Shown here piece by piece: positions 25,816 to 36,345 of a stretch of DNA of 64,000 nucleotides (position 1 is the first letter of the stretch; each line of letters begins with the position of its first letter). This stretch comes from Lunularia cruciata (Eukaryota; Streptophyta; Marchantiopsida; Lunulariales; Lunulariaceae). Location: NCBI GenBank assembly GCA_948567375.1, contig OX419758.1, positions 68,391,001 through 68,455,000 of the forward strand. The letters are read 5' to 3'. Both the position numbers and the translations under genes were made by a program. The notes beneath the pieces were generated by a model. It worked only from the letters and a program-made list of their open reading frames with translations, did no database searches and was not told the origin of the DNA.

Positions 25816-26079
25816 ATTTGATGAGCGGAATGGAGATAAAGGTTCAATATGAAAATCACATATGTGGAAGGCAAGAAGCAACTTGTAGATTCATTTACCC
25901 AAATGCCTATGGTAAACAATCTGGTAGTAGAAGTCAAGATGAACCTTGAATTTTGGCCAAGAATTCTTACTACTAGGAAAACCAACCCATAGATTGTAAA
26001 AGCTTGATCATCCAAAGGTGCCACTAGTACCCAAGGACTTGCTTTTCATGATAGTAGGTTATGAATCCCAAAGGACACG

Positions 26080-27170
26080 GCTATAAGAACCACCATCCTA
26101 GCAAAATGTCATGATTTTACCATTGTAGGTCACATAGGAGTGGAAAAGACCTTGGATGCAACCAAACACCATTATTATTGGCCCAAGATGAATAATGACG
26201 TGATGGAGTATGTTCAAAGTTGCCTATTGTATCAACAAAACAAAGTTTCTAATCAAGCTCCCATAGGACTCCTTCAACCTCTTCCTACTCCTACACAACA
26301 TTAGGAACAAGTAAGTATGGATTTGGTTTGCAACTTGCCCAAGACTACCTTAGGGTTTGACTCCATCATAGTCTTTGTTGACCGCCTTAGCAAAAGCATT
26401 CATGTGTGCCCTACCACCAAGGATGTGACTTCCACAATTAGCTCAATTGTACTTAGATGTAGTCTTTTCTCACTATAGCTTGTTTTGAGTGCTCATCACT
26501 AATAGAGGCACTCAATTCACTAGTTTGTTTTGAAGAACACTCTTTGGTTTCTTCAAAAACAAATTAGCCATATCTATGGCTTACCACCCATAGACCAATG
26601 AAAAAACATAGTGGGCTAATTGCACTATTGAAGACATGCTCTAGGATTTCACCTTAGAGGAGCAAGAAAGGTGGGACACTTTACTTCCATTGGTAAAATC
26701 TGCATAAAAAAATTAGTGAATGCATCCACACAGACCAGACCATTCTTCTTCATGTATGGAGAGCATCCTTTCATACTTTTGAGCTTGATGAAGATCCACC
26801 TGGTGGATACCAAGGTGGATGTTGTCAACAGTTTTGTTTCTAGAATCCAACAAGGAGTGAAGAATGCCAAACACATGTTGGAGATTGCACAAAATCAATA
26901 AAAACAATATGTAGATGCTTATCATTAGCACATGGAGTTCAATGTTGGGGATGAAGTCTAGCTGTCAACAACCAACCTCATGCTAGTTGGCTCTTGCAAG
27001 CTTAGACCTTGTTTTATTGGGCTTTTTCCATCCTTTGTTGCATTGATGTAATTGCTTATCACCTTGAGCTACCACCACATATGAAGTTTCACCAAGTATT
27101 TCATGTTTCTTTACTATGCCGATATGCTTTCCGATTCCCCCACTTCTCTTCCATACAGGAAACCAACCTT
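26080..27170 (+). pseudogene. A-II integrase remnant
   Basis: Zinc-binding block 'KCHDFTIVGHIGVEKTLD' near 26106-26160, then 'CLLYQQNKVSNQAP', the core 'VSMDLVCNLPKT' and 'IIVFVDRLSKSIHVCP', and the downstream part at 26671-26901. Several stops. It is cut at 27175 by a solo C LTR. Confidence 0.83.
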
Positions 27171-27174
27171 GTCC

Positions 27175-27855
27175 TGTGAGACGACATGTCTCTCACTCAA
27201 GATGAACCTCTGATGGCTATTATGGTAGTGCACCATGGACTAAGAAGGCAAGGAACCCCAACTCCATCATACTTCTCCAAGGCTAACACTCCACGACTCA
27301 AGACATTGCTCACTAGAGAACTCAATGAGAGAGAGATAGTTGCAAATGAAAGGATGATGAGTACCTCCTCACCCCTTGTTTATATACTTGTGAAATAGTT
27401 ATACACTAGAGTTACTGTTTACTATAGTAACTCAAGTTACTAGACTAAAAGTCAAGTAAAGTCATAAAGTAGAAAGGAATATCTATTCACATGGGCATAT
27501 TCTACTAGCATGTGATCTTATCTTGACCCAACCACTAAGTCAAAGATTCCTTCACATGGGCTATCCTTGGACTATAGAAGAATCCAAAACAAAAAGGCTT
27601 ACGGGCCCAAGAGCTCTTTCCTCAAAGCCAAACATCTAGGAATAATACCAAGTCAACACACTAGAATCCAAAATAGTGGTGCTCATCTTTTCCACTTCCT
27701 CTAAAGTAAGGTCTCTTCTACCTTAGCTATGACTAATTTTAGCTAATCATGACTAATATAGAACCCTCCTTTATCTTTATATAAATAATATCTCTCAAGT
27801 ACTTGTAACAAGCTAAATATCACAATACCACACACATGCACAAATGGATGTTACA
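27175..27855 (-). repeat. Solo LTR, family C, inside A-II
   Basis: In plus orientation it runs from TGTGAGACG to GGATGTTACA, the reverse complement of the C LTR. The flank GTCC (27171-27174 and 27856-27859) is a 4-bp direct repeat, or 5 bp with one mismatch. The A-I copy has an uninterrupted 'cttgtccaacac' at the same place. Innermost level of the nest. Confidence 0.9.
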
Positions 27856-28064
27856 GTCCAACACTCCTTGATGAGGCAAAGGAATAAGAAGTCAAATGCA
27901 TTCTCCAAAAATGCATTTGTGGTACTTGCCATCCACATGTAGAATATCCAGTACATTGGAAAGGTTACCCATTGTATGAGGCAACATGGGAGCCAAAAAC
28001 CAATTTGACCAATGTTAGTGAAATCTTTTGAGCAACAACTTTGCAACAAGGACGTTACGTCTTA
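27856..28064 (+). pseudogene. A-II chromodomain remnant
   Basis: After the solo LTR the frame reads 'EVKCILQKCI', 'HVEYPVHWKGYPLYEATWEP' and 'TNVSEIF', a chromodomain C-terminal to integrase. The core W-K-G-Y and A-T-W-E-P residues are intact; one stop lies at the start. Confidence 0.8.
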
Positions 28065-28078
28065 AAAGAGGGAAGGTT

Positions 28079-28851
28079 TGTAATATCAATAGCTAAACAT
28101 ATTAGCTAGAGGTGAAAATTGGCTTGGTAACATTTGGAAGGATGTTATGGATGATAGGCTAGGTAGATCAGATAAAGGTATCACCAAAAGAGTACTTCTA
28201 CTAATAGGGTAGGAGTTGAAAATAGCTTGAATTTGTAATACGAGAAGCTAGACATATTATCTAGAGGTGAAAATTGGCTTGGTAATATCTAAAATGATAT
28301 TATGCATGATGGGCTGGGTATATCACATAGAAGTGTCACCAAAAGAGGACTTCTACTAATAGGGTAGAAGTCCATAATAGCCTAGAAATTTTAGTCAATT
28401 TTGGAGGTCAAACCTTAAGGGGGCAATGGAACATTTTTGAAACCAAGGGTTTCAAAAATGTGCCATTCCCTCCTTAAGGTTAAGATTGGCCTTTAATCCC
28501 CTTAGATTTGTTTGTCTCATCAAGAGCTTTCTAATGGTACCTCACCAATGTGATTTGGAGATTCTTATAAGAAGATTCCCTAAAGATTCCCTTTGGTCAA
28601 AGAGGGTTTAACCAGCCAAATAGGATCAAAAACAACATGTCACCTCTGCATGTAACTAAACTAAAGGTGGAGTTCATTGACATGTCACCAATCCATGTAT
28701 CTGATCCAAGGGTGGAGCTTCATTATGGGAAGTTCCCTTTGCCATATAATACAATCAAGGTGCTCCTTTGGGAGCATCGGATGTTGCATGTGAAATTATA
28801 TATTTCTTCTTTTGTGTTTCTCTTAAGGTCTTCTATCCTCAAAAGATTACA
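28079..28851 (+). repeat. 3' LTR of A-II (long form)
   Basis: 773 bp. It starts TGTAATATC and ends GATTACA. The duplicated first part is present, with a second start TGTAATACG near 28231. Confidence 0.9.
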
Positions 28852-29250
28852 TTTATAGTCTAAGGACACCCCATGTGAAGGAATTCTTGACTTAGTAGTT
28901 GGGTCAAGATAAGACCATATACTTAGGGGAATATTCTCATGAGTATAGATATCCTTTAGAATTTTGACTTCATTTGAATTTTAGCCTAGTAAGTTGAGGT
29001 ACTCTAGTAATTAGTAACTTTGGTGCATAATTATTTCACTAGTGTATAAACTAGGGGTGAGGAGGTACTCGAGATCCTTTTGATTTGCAACTATCTCTCT
29101 CTCATTGAGTATTTTAGTGAGCAATGGTTTGAATCTTGGAGTGTTAGTTTTGGAGGATGATGGAGTTGGAGTTCCTTGCCTTCTTAGTCCATGGTGTGCT
29201 ACCATAATAACCATCAAAGGTTCATCCTAAGTGAGATAAGCTGGCTTACA
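28852..29250 (+). repeat. 3' LTR of C, right piece
   Basis: It continues the C LTR after A-II ('tatagtctaaggac' onward) and ends GGCTTACA. Confidence 0.87.
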
Positions 29251-29919
29251 AACCTACCTTTGAGCAAGCTTGGTTCACACCTAGAGTTGTCCTATTGGAT
29301 AACCAAAGGGAGATTTTTTATTTGGTGGGACCTTCAAGGAAGCTCTATACACAACAAGTGTCTTATTAGACTCTAGTGTGCAACCTTTTATGTTGGAAAA
29401 GGCTATAGTTGTTGGTCTAGAGCTATGGAAGATTGATGTATAGAGGTGTCTATTTCAAATCCAAATGCCTCTAGGGGTGGTTCTACACAATACATCACAT
29501 ATGGATAGCTCACTATTTAGATTCAACCTAATCATCCAATTGATAGGTCTTTGGTGAGAGATCAAGCTATTGCAATGATAACAGAGTCATATGATGTGCT
29601 AATTGGTGGAGTAATGCTATATCCATGGGTTTAATTATTGGTTTAAGGAGTATTGATTGTTTTGATTATTGGGAGGTGACAACCTTCTATAGACCAAGTT
29701 GGCAGTCAAGTGAAGGACGGGTATGTTGCCTACTAATATGCTTTAGTAGTGGTAATCTTGGCTCACTATAGATATTCACCATGGCATTAGTTTCAGCTTT
29801 CAATGGTTTTGTTACTTGGCTTGGTGACTTATTGGAAGGGAACACCCATGTAGAGGATACTCTAGTACCAAAGGAGATCACTTAGATTTGGAATACAATT
29901 GAGATTGTTCCATCCACCA
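29251..29919 (+). pseudogene. Internal remnant of D (protease-like)
   Basis: The translated fragments, in several frames, include 'LLDSS' (a damaged LVDSG-type active site?), 'VQPFMLEKAIVVGLEL', 'YDVLIGGVMLYPW' and 'FYRPSWQSSEGR'. The first two fit a retropepsin core; the 'YD.LIGG..LYP' block is typical of the protease end in some plant Gypsy elements. No RT or integrase part is seen. Confidence 0.5.
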
Positions 29920-30468
29920 TTGGCATGAGATTTTTAGTGCTAAAGTTAGATTACTTGATGCTAGAGTGGTAGTGTTAGTAGTCATAGGTATTTTGGTAGT
30001 TACTCATGGACTACTTATTGGCGGTCCAATTTTATGTTAGGTTTATTGATCATATAGTGGAACCCACTATCATTTGCATTGTTTGCACCATTGGATGTGC
30101 CATTAGTAGTGTCATTAGGGCAAGAGACCTAGGTCAAGCAAAGGAGTATATCTTCAAAGTGTAGCTCCAAAGAGCTCACTTCTTTGATGTTGAGCCTTTG
30201 AGTTATTTGCTATGGTGGATAGAGGCCGATGAGCTTCACCTAAAGTCTCTTAGCTAAGAGTGGGTGTAGTTTGACTATGATCAATGCTCAATGTTGGTAG
30301 ATTGTTGCGTGAAGGATCAAATACATATTTGATTTGAATGTGATTTGAGTAGAAGAATTGTGAATTGATTATTGTGGCACTTTTGAGTACATGTATGAAT
30401 TATGCATGAGTTGTGCATCTATAGTGTATGATGTTGACAACTATATATAATGATGTATATATGCACAA
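29920..30468 (+). repeat. 3' LTR of D
   Basis: 549 bp. It begins TTGGCATGAG (LTR start may be the TG at 29921) and ends ATATGCACAA, followed by the TSD CAAGG. Confidence 0.75.
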
Positions 30469-30473
30469 CAAGG

Positions 30474-31290
30474 CACTTAATTCACTAGTTTTTTTGGAGA
30501 ACACTCTTTTGCGTCCTCAAAACCAAACTTGCCATGTCTATGACATACTATCCATAAACCAATGGACAAACAAAGTTGACTAATCACACCATTAAGGATA
30601 TACTCTTATGATTCACCTTAGAGGAGCAAGAAAGGTGGGACACCTTACTTCCCCTAGTGGAATTTGCCTATAATAATTTAGTGAATGCATCTACATAGGT
30701 CACACCATTCTTCCTCATGTATGAAGAACATCCTTTCACAGTTTTGAGTTTAGTAAAGATCCATCTAATGGCTACAAAGGTTGATGTTGTCAAAAATTTT
30801 GTATCTAAAATCCAACAAGGTGTGGAGAATGTCAAGCATGGGTTGTAGATAGCCTAAAATCAACAAAATAAAAATAAAAATGTAGATGCACATTGCAAGC
30901 ACATGGAGTTTAACATTTGGGATCAAGTGTGGCTATCTACAACCAACTTCAAGTTAGTTGACCCTCATAGCTCAAACCTTGTTTTATTAGCCATTTTCCT
31001 ATCATCCATTGAACTCGGTGTAGTGGCCTATCACCTTGAGCTACCACCACACATGAAGATCCATCTAGTGTTCCATGTTTCCTTGCTATGAAAATATGCA
31101 CCCCAACTGCCCCACTTTGCTTCCATACAAGAAGCTTGACCTTGTCCAACACTCATTGACGGCATGGAGGAATTTGAAGTCAAACACATTCTCATAAATA
31201 CATCCATGGTACCCTCCATCTACGTGTGGAATATCTTGTACATTGGAAAGATTACTCATTGTATGAGGCAACATGGGAGCCTATAGTTAA
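30474..31290 (+). pseudogene. A-I integrase end and chromodomain remnant
   Basis: The integrase resumes with 'TLEEQERWDTLLPLVEFAYN' after a broken stretch, then 'FNIWDQVWLSTTNFKLV' and 'AYHLELPPHMKIHLVFHVS'. The chromodomain at about 31160-31290 reads 'VEYLVHWKDYSLYEATWEP' after a frameshift. Confidence 0.83.
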
Positions 31291-31300
31291 CTTGGCCAAT

Positions 31301-31348
31301 GCACTAGTGTTAGTGCAATTGTTTGAGCAATTGCACTAACACTAGTGC
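31301..31348. repeat. Perfect 21-bp inverted repeat
   Basis: The arms 31301-31321 and 31328-31348 are exact reverse complements with a 6-base spacer (TTTGAG). Further partial copies of the same arm occur up to 31405. It lies between the chromodomain and the polypurine tract of A-I; A-II has only the unexpanded form. Confidence 0.95.
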
Positions 31349-31441
31349 AATTTTTTGAACAACAGGTTTGCAATGACACTAACACTAGTGCATTAGTGCA
31401 ATTGTTTGAGCAACAAATTTGCAATGAGTACATTGCATTTT

Positions 31442-31454
31442 AAAAGGAGAGAGG
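31442..31454 (+). promoter_or_regulatory. Polypurine tract of A-I
   Basis: AAAAGGAGAGAGG lies two bases before the 3' LTR. The A-II counterpart is at 28065-28077. Confidence 0.75.
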
Positions 31455-31456
31455 TT

Positions 31457-32021
31457 TGTAATACCATTAGCTAGATAGATTATCTAGAGATGGAAATTGG
31501 CTTGGTAATATCTTTAAGGATGTTATATATGATGGTCTATGTAGATCAAATAGAGGTATCACCAAAAGAACACTTCCACTAATAGGTAAAGATAAAAAAC
31601 ACATTGAAAATTTTAGAGCAAATGGATGACTTAAACAGATGAATTAGCCTCAAAAAGAGAAAAAATCCTTCCCCTTTGATAGAAATGGTATAACCTTCCT
31701 CTCCCTATTTGTCTCATTAGGCATTCTAATGGTACTTCAACCATGTTTTTTTGAGCTTCCTATAAGAAGATTCTCCAAAGATTCCATATGGTCAAACTTG
31801 TTTGACTAACCAAATAGGACAAGGATTGACATGTCACTAGTCCATGCAACTAATCTAAGGGTGGAGTTTGTTGACATATCACCAATCCATATATTTGATC
31901 CGAGGGTGTAGCTCCCTTTGAGTGGATTCTCTTTGTTATACAATAAAGACCAAGTGCTCTTTTGGAACATGGGAGTATTGAAGAATAAAACCTTGTGTTT
32001 CTCCCACTCTTTGAACATTAA
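31457..32021 (+). repeat. 3' LTR of A-I (short form)
   Basis: It starts TGTAATACCATTAGC; the end (ACATTAA) has lost the family ATTACA ending. It matches the 5' LTR at 8444. Confidence 0.83.
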
Positions 32022-32026
32022 TTTGG

Positions 32027-33838
32027 TTATCACACATTAGAATTAAAAGAGAGCTATTATGGTTTCTCTTTCTATCAAGAAATGGTGTTTCCTTAAAGCA
32101 AAATAAATACATATTTTATGTAATCTTAATTTTTCACTTTCATTGCAATAAGCATATATACTTTACACTATCTTGTTTACTTGAAGTGTGAAAAATAAAT
32201 TTTATTCTTCAATATTCTAAGTCATGGTAAGAATTTCTTTAAAGAGTAAAAACCAAAGCATACAATGAGAAATCAAATGGAATATGTATTCATACAATCT
32301 ATTACCATGATGAAATATGAAGAGATTAAAATTAAAGCAAAAGATAGTTATTAATAGTAGAAATGGAGTATATATCAATACAGTACATTCAATATATAAT
32401 AATAAAGTCAATCACCATAGTAAAATAGTATAATTTCACATAGATTATGACATTGGAAATATCCAAAAGATATTCAAGAAAACACAAATTTTTCTGAAGG
32501 GAGAATTAGAAGGTACTTACAAATATTTTAAAGGATTGAGTAGTCTTTGTAATATACTCTGGAGTTTACTGCCAGACCTTGACAAGTTGTTATACACCTT
32601 ACTCAAGATTAAGTAACATGACTAAAAAAATATTGATTAAATTCTTTAAGAAGTAAAATTATATCTATATTAAGTATAAATAACAAGGTCATGGTGATTC
32701 AACATTCAAATTGAATTCCCGTAACTTCTTTATAATCTTACCTTCTTAATTTCTTCTTATTCTTTTTGCTTGTTGTCCATCTTTAGGAAAAGGGCTAAAA
32801 ATACTCAAATTACACATGCTTTCCAAGCTTTTTGAAGTCTAGATTGAGAGCTTATGTGATATTTATAACATGTAAAGAAAGTTCCATTCTCATTCTTTAT
32901 GTTCTTGAGCCAAAGTAATCCTCAAATCCAACTTCGTGGAAAAACCATGTAATTTAGTCTCATTCCTACCAAAAATTAGGTGTAGAGCAATCTTGATATA
33001 ATATTGATCCCAAATTTATCTTTACTTTATTCACGATGATTCAAACCAACTAAAGTGAAACAAAAGTAATCTTCCTTATAGTATTTGAAATTATAATCTA
33101 TGTTCAAAAGCAAAAATAACCATAGAAGGAAAAGATAAAAGTAGAGATTATACGGAAGAGTCAAAGTTTAGAGAAAGTTAAACAAATATTCCACAATATA
33201 TTTTGTACCCTCACTAATTTCCCTTGTCTGCAAAAAGTCATAGCATTACAATCTCTTTATGTCGCGGCATTCAAAAGTTGAGGCTCGCAAGGATAACTAC
33301 AAAGGACTGCCGCACCCAAAGTTCATAAAACAAGTGAATAGATATTTTTCTTGCATATGGCAGAGGAGACATATACCATGCCAATGGGACATAAGAAACA
33401 AGAGGAAGGAAAACTGAATTATGAATATACTCGAGCATGATGGACATTAATCATAGGGGGAATAAAGGAAGAATTATATCTTCTTAGATGGACGTATCAA
33501 GTGTAAAATTTGCAGTTGTCAAATTTGTAGAAAGGTTAAAGTATACAGTTATTGCTTATAACCTTTGAGGATTTCTCCAATTGGAAATCATAAATTTATT
33601 CCAGGTAAATTGCTATTTTCTTGAACACCCCGGACGCAACCCAAGACATGAAAAGGATACAAGTTACTGCCGACTTCCAGTCACCAGGTGAGTAGGAGGG
33701 TAGGCCCGTAGGGCGGAGGCAATGAAGCATGAAGATAACGTGGCAGAAAGTCATTCGATGAAAAAGTTTGCGAGGTGGGTTGACGTATTACCTTCCCTCT
33801 CCGTGGGGGCCAGGTCGCGATGGCCAGGGTCGGGAGAC
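32027..33838. other. AT-rich flank upstream of the helicase gene
   Basis: Nothing coding or repeated is recognised. Base composition shifts sharply near 33640, where GC-richer sequence begins, fitting the promoter-proximal part of the gene. Confidence 0.5.
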
Positions 33839-33846
33839 TATATATT
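33839..33846 (+). promoter_or_regulatory. Candidate TATA box of the helicase gene
   Basis: TATATATT sits in GC-rich sequence ('gggagactatatattgacag'). A start of transcription near 33870 would give a leader of about 690 bases if unspliced. This is inference from position only. Confidence 0.45.
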
Positions 33847-34039
33847 GACAGCGGATGCGCGAGAGTAGATTCAGATCGAGATCAGTTCGTGTTCCCTCGT
33901 GAAGAACTAGAAGGAGAAGACTATACAGCACCGCAAAGCAGAAAGCTCCTTTAGGATCTCTCCTTTCCTATCACGCAGGATTGCACTTTCCTTCCCTACC
34001 TCCGTATTTCGTTTCAAACAACGTGGAGCGTCACAAGAT

Positions 34040-34174
34040 ATGCACACGCGGTGGATGCTGTGTTTGGCAGACTTGCTGTGTAAGGAAGAGAGATATAGAG
34101 AGGAGTTGATGTGCGGGCGAACTTGCATGCTCCGAGACGGTTGGTTGGCATTGGTACCTTACGGCGCTGCCTGA
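34040..34174 (+). other. Upstream ORF, 44 codons
   Basis: ATG at 34040, stop TGA at 34172-34174, in the presumed leader of the helicase gene. It ends inside the first unit of the 100-bp duplication. No similarity recognised. Confidence 0.35.
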
Positions 34175-34181
34175 CAGTTAT

Positions 34182-34214
34182 ATGAGAGAATTCTATGAAG
34201 GCCAGGGGCTGTAG
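34182..34214 (+). other. Upstream ORF, copy 1 (MREFYEGQGL)
   Basis: Ten-residue uORF in the first duplication unit, ending TAG. The second copy is at 34282-34314 and reads MRELHEGQGL. A longer in-frame start (ATG at 34237) also reads into copy 2 for 25 residues. Confidence 0.4.
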
Positions 34215-34281
34215 TGTAACAAGTGTTCCTGGAAACATGTGCGGAGCAGCTGCAATGGTGGAGGCGCTGCCTGACAGTTAT

Positions 34282-34314
34282 ATGAGAGAATTGCATGAAG
34301 GCCAGGGGCTGTAG
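34282..34314 (+). other. Upstream ORF, copy 2 (MRELHEGQGL)
   Basis: Second copy of the short uORF; two of ten residues differ from copy 1. The length and stop are kept. Confidence 0.4.
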
Positions 34315-34354
34315 TGTAACAAGTGTTCCTTGAAACACGTGCGGAGCAGCTGCA

Positions 34355-34507
34355 ATGGTGGAGGCGTCGAGAACTGAAGTTTGGGGTCTGAAGGGGTTTA
34401 TTAGTGCGTGTGAGTACGAGGATGCTCCTCCTGCGCTAGGTCCCCTGTGTGAGCGGATGCGTGTGCAGTACCGACTACAAGGGTGTCTCAGGTGGGATCG
34501 TATGTGA
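34355..34507 (+). other. Upstream ORF, 50 codons
   Basis: ATG at 34355, stop TGA at 34505-34507, ending 55 bases before the main ATG and out of frame with it (34355 and 34563 differ by 208). The peptide ('MVEASRTEVWGLKGFISAC...') is not recognised. Confidence 0.4.
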
Positions 34508-34562
34508 AGCAGTCATAAGTGAATAAGAGGTTTTCCTTACGAGAGATCAATGAAAGTAAAAA

Positions 34563-36345
34563 ATGGACAGGATGTTGTTGGACCTGAATTTGCCCCCCCC
34601 TTCTTGCTGGTCTCCTCAAGCTGTACATATTCTTTCTCCATCGTCTGAGAAACGGCCTTCCTCTCCTGGAAACGTAGCGCCGAACGACAGTGCAGTTACC
34701 AGCAACTTGGGAGGAGAATCGAATGTAGAGGTTTTGGATGCGCCAGCTCCACAATTAGAAGGTGAGAATTGTAGTTCGCTTGATGACGAGTCTTCCTGTA
34801 TAGTCCAATCTCCCCTTAAACCTCAAGAATCCGAAGTTCGTCAACGTACCAATGATGCCCATCTTGAGGCTAGTGAGCCAACGGGTGCTGTCACCAGTGA
34901 AGGAAGACAGGAAGTTGTTGGAACCTCTGAGAGTGGCCCAGTGGCCATATACGAGATTGGGAATGGAATCGGCTTGAAGCCTCGACACCACAGGGATACA
35001 GCTACTGAGTTGGAAAAAAATTCACAGACCCTGCAAAGACTAGGATCTGCCAGTGTCGAAGCAAACGGTTCTAACCCTAGTGAGGAAGGTACTGCCGAGC
35101 AGGGCGGACCTGTCAAAGTGCACAAGCGTTTGAGGACGCTTGGCCAGCTTAGAAGTAGGAAAGAGGAGAAAAATGTGATTGACGCACTACTGGAAGATGC
35201 CAACTTAGAAGATGAGATAGGTAGTGAACCTGGAGGCAAAGGAAGTTATGAAGTGGAAGATAGTCCAGTTCCCGTAAGAGCTGGACGGTTTTCTAGTCAT
35301 TTTAGAAGTAAAAGAGGGGATAAAAGCGCTCTGATTTTAGCGAGCAATGATGACACGGATTCGAAGAAGGAAGTCTCAACAGGGGATGGTGCCTCTAAAT
35401 CAGATTATGGGAGTGGAAAATTGTTGAAGGTGAACATTCCTGGCCCTGGTAGGTTTAGCATTAAGATTCCAAGTCAACCGAGGAGTCGAAAGCCGGAGAA
35501 ACGATCGTCTATAGTTACTCCATCTTCTATTGTTGCCTCAGCCTCGAAGCCTGAAGATCGAACCATGAAGACAGAACTCTCAGAAGGGTCTGGAGCAGGG
35601 AGTAGCAAGACACCAAGAGCTTTAGATGCGGTAAGATCCCTAGAGGAGGTAGTACCAACTGAGGGAGGAAAGCCGGACTCAGGAAAGGACCTCCCTAATG
35701 TTACAACCGAAAATGTACCTGCTAGTGGTTCAGGTTTGAAAAGACCTGGAGGAAGTATCAAAGATGCCATGCCAGGAAAGAAACGTAGACAAACCGTGTT
35801 GTTAGAAGTCGATGAATCTCTCAAGCAAGCTCGTCCATTGAGAACCCCTACAGGAGAAGGGGCGCTCAGTCGCAACTCGCGATTTCGTCGGGAAAGTCCC
35901 CGCCTTCCTCCGCCACAATTGCTAGAGAAGCAGGAAATTTCGTGTGGTGATGCCGGAACAAGTTCAAGTCAAGCAGCACCATGTCGCAAACTGGAAGAAT
36001 TCTCTGAGGAGGCCTCGCAGACGGAAAGAAGTTTGAAACCAACTGGTGATGGGCCTGGACACTTTCGTCGACCCGTCTTGAAAAAGCAACAATCTGCAAC
36101 CTACAGTCGCGAGGACACAGCAGGGAGAATTGTACCGTCAAATCAAGCTAATGATCTGGCTAAGATGTTTGACTTGCCTGACTCGAGGAATACGCCGGGT
36201 GGTGGTGAGAGCCTTGGGTCGCAGAAGCCACGAAGAACCCCACGAAAACCGGAAACGAAGAAGCAGTCGGCTGTAACTGTGCAAGATGCCTCCATTGAGC
36301 GTCTCCATCGCGAAGCCACATGTAGCAAGCTGTGGCAGACCTCTG
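34563..36345 (+). CDS. Helicase exon 1 (disordered N-terminus)
   Basis: 594 codons plus one base, donor G|GTTTGT at 36346. Rich in Ser, Lys, Arg, Pro and Glu, with short basic patches such as 'KPRRTPRKPETKK'. The first residues 'MDRMLLDLNLPPP' contain an LxLxL (EAR-like) pattern. Reading through the donor gives a stop after 22 more codons. Confidence 0.85.

Larger units (their letters stand above)
21593..28851 (+). mobile_element. Family A chromovirus A-II, inside the C 3' LTR
   Basis: Long-form A LTRs bound it (21593-22336 and 28079-28851), with a tRNA-iMet primer site and a polypurine tract (28065-28077). Flanks TCTCT and TTTAT both derive from TCTAT, the sequence at this place in the intact 5' C LTR, so this is a decayed TSD. 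It carries gag, protease, RT, RNase H, integrase and chromodomain remnants and a solo C LTR (27175-27855). Confidence 0.9.
14227..29250 (+). mobile_element. Family C Ty3/Gypsy, Tat/Athila-like
   Basis: The 5' LTR (14227-14904) matches a 3' LTR that starts at 21303, is cut at 21592 by the A-II element, and resumes at 28852-29250. Internal order: leader, gag (16445-17870), protease, RT, RNase H, integrase. The tRNA-Asp-like primer site, the long leader before gag and the 'INDFCVYGSK' RT box set it apart from families A and B and suggest the Tat/Athila side of Gypsy. I found no chromodomain. No clear TSD: flanks are AGAAC and AACCT, so a deletion at one edge is likely. Confidence 0.85.
13737..30468 (+). 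mobile_element. Family D LTR element, mostly lost, host of C
   Basis: Two copies of one LTR (13737-about 14226 and 29920-30468) match with many transitions over their first ~440 bp. The outer flanks CAAGG (13732-13736 and 30469-30473) are a perfect 5-bp TSD, in the integrase gene of A-I. The only internal sequence is 29251-29919. The C element sits between the 5' LTR and that remnant; part of D is missing. Lineage not decided. LTR start may be 13738 (TATCATGA, against TGGCATGA at 29921). Confidence 0.7.
8444..32021 (+). mobile_element. Family A Ty3/Gypsy chromovirus A-I, split by nested elements
   Basis: The 5' LTR (8444-9025) and 3' LTR (31457-32021) match each other, and the flanks TTGGG (8439-8443) and TTTGG (32022-32026) are a TSD with one mismatch. 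The pol order runs through gag, CCHC knuckle, protease, RT, RNase H, integrase and chromodomain. It is interrupted by a solo B LTR (12939-13418) and by the D element (13737-30468). The integrase frame stops at '...gatcaagg' (13736) and resumes at 30474 with the expected next residues, which proves the two halves belong together. All frames are broken. Confidence 0.85.
34163..34366 (+). repeat. 100-bp tandem duplication in the leader
   Basis: Two head-to-tail copies with period exactly 100 (34163-34262 and 34263-34362, plus four shared bases). By eye four bases differ in 100. Each unit carries the same 11-codon upstream ORF. Confidence 0.95.

Noticed and set aside
35474-35875. 133-codon minus-strand frame opposite exon 1 (also 34841-35239)
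   Set aside because: These are shadows of the Ser/Lys-rich coding exon on the other strand.
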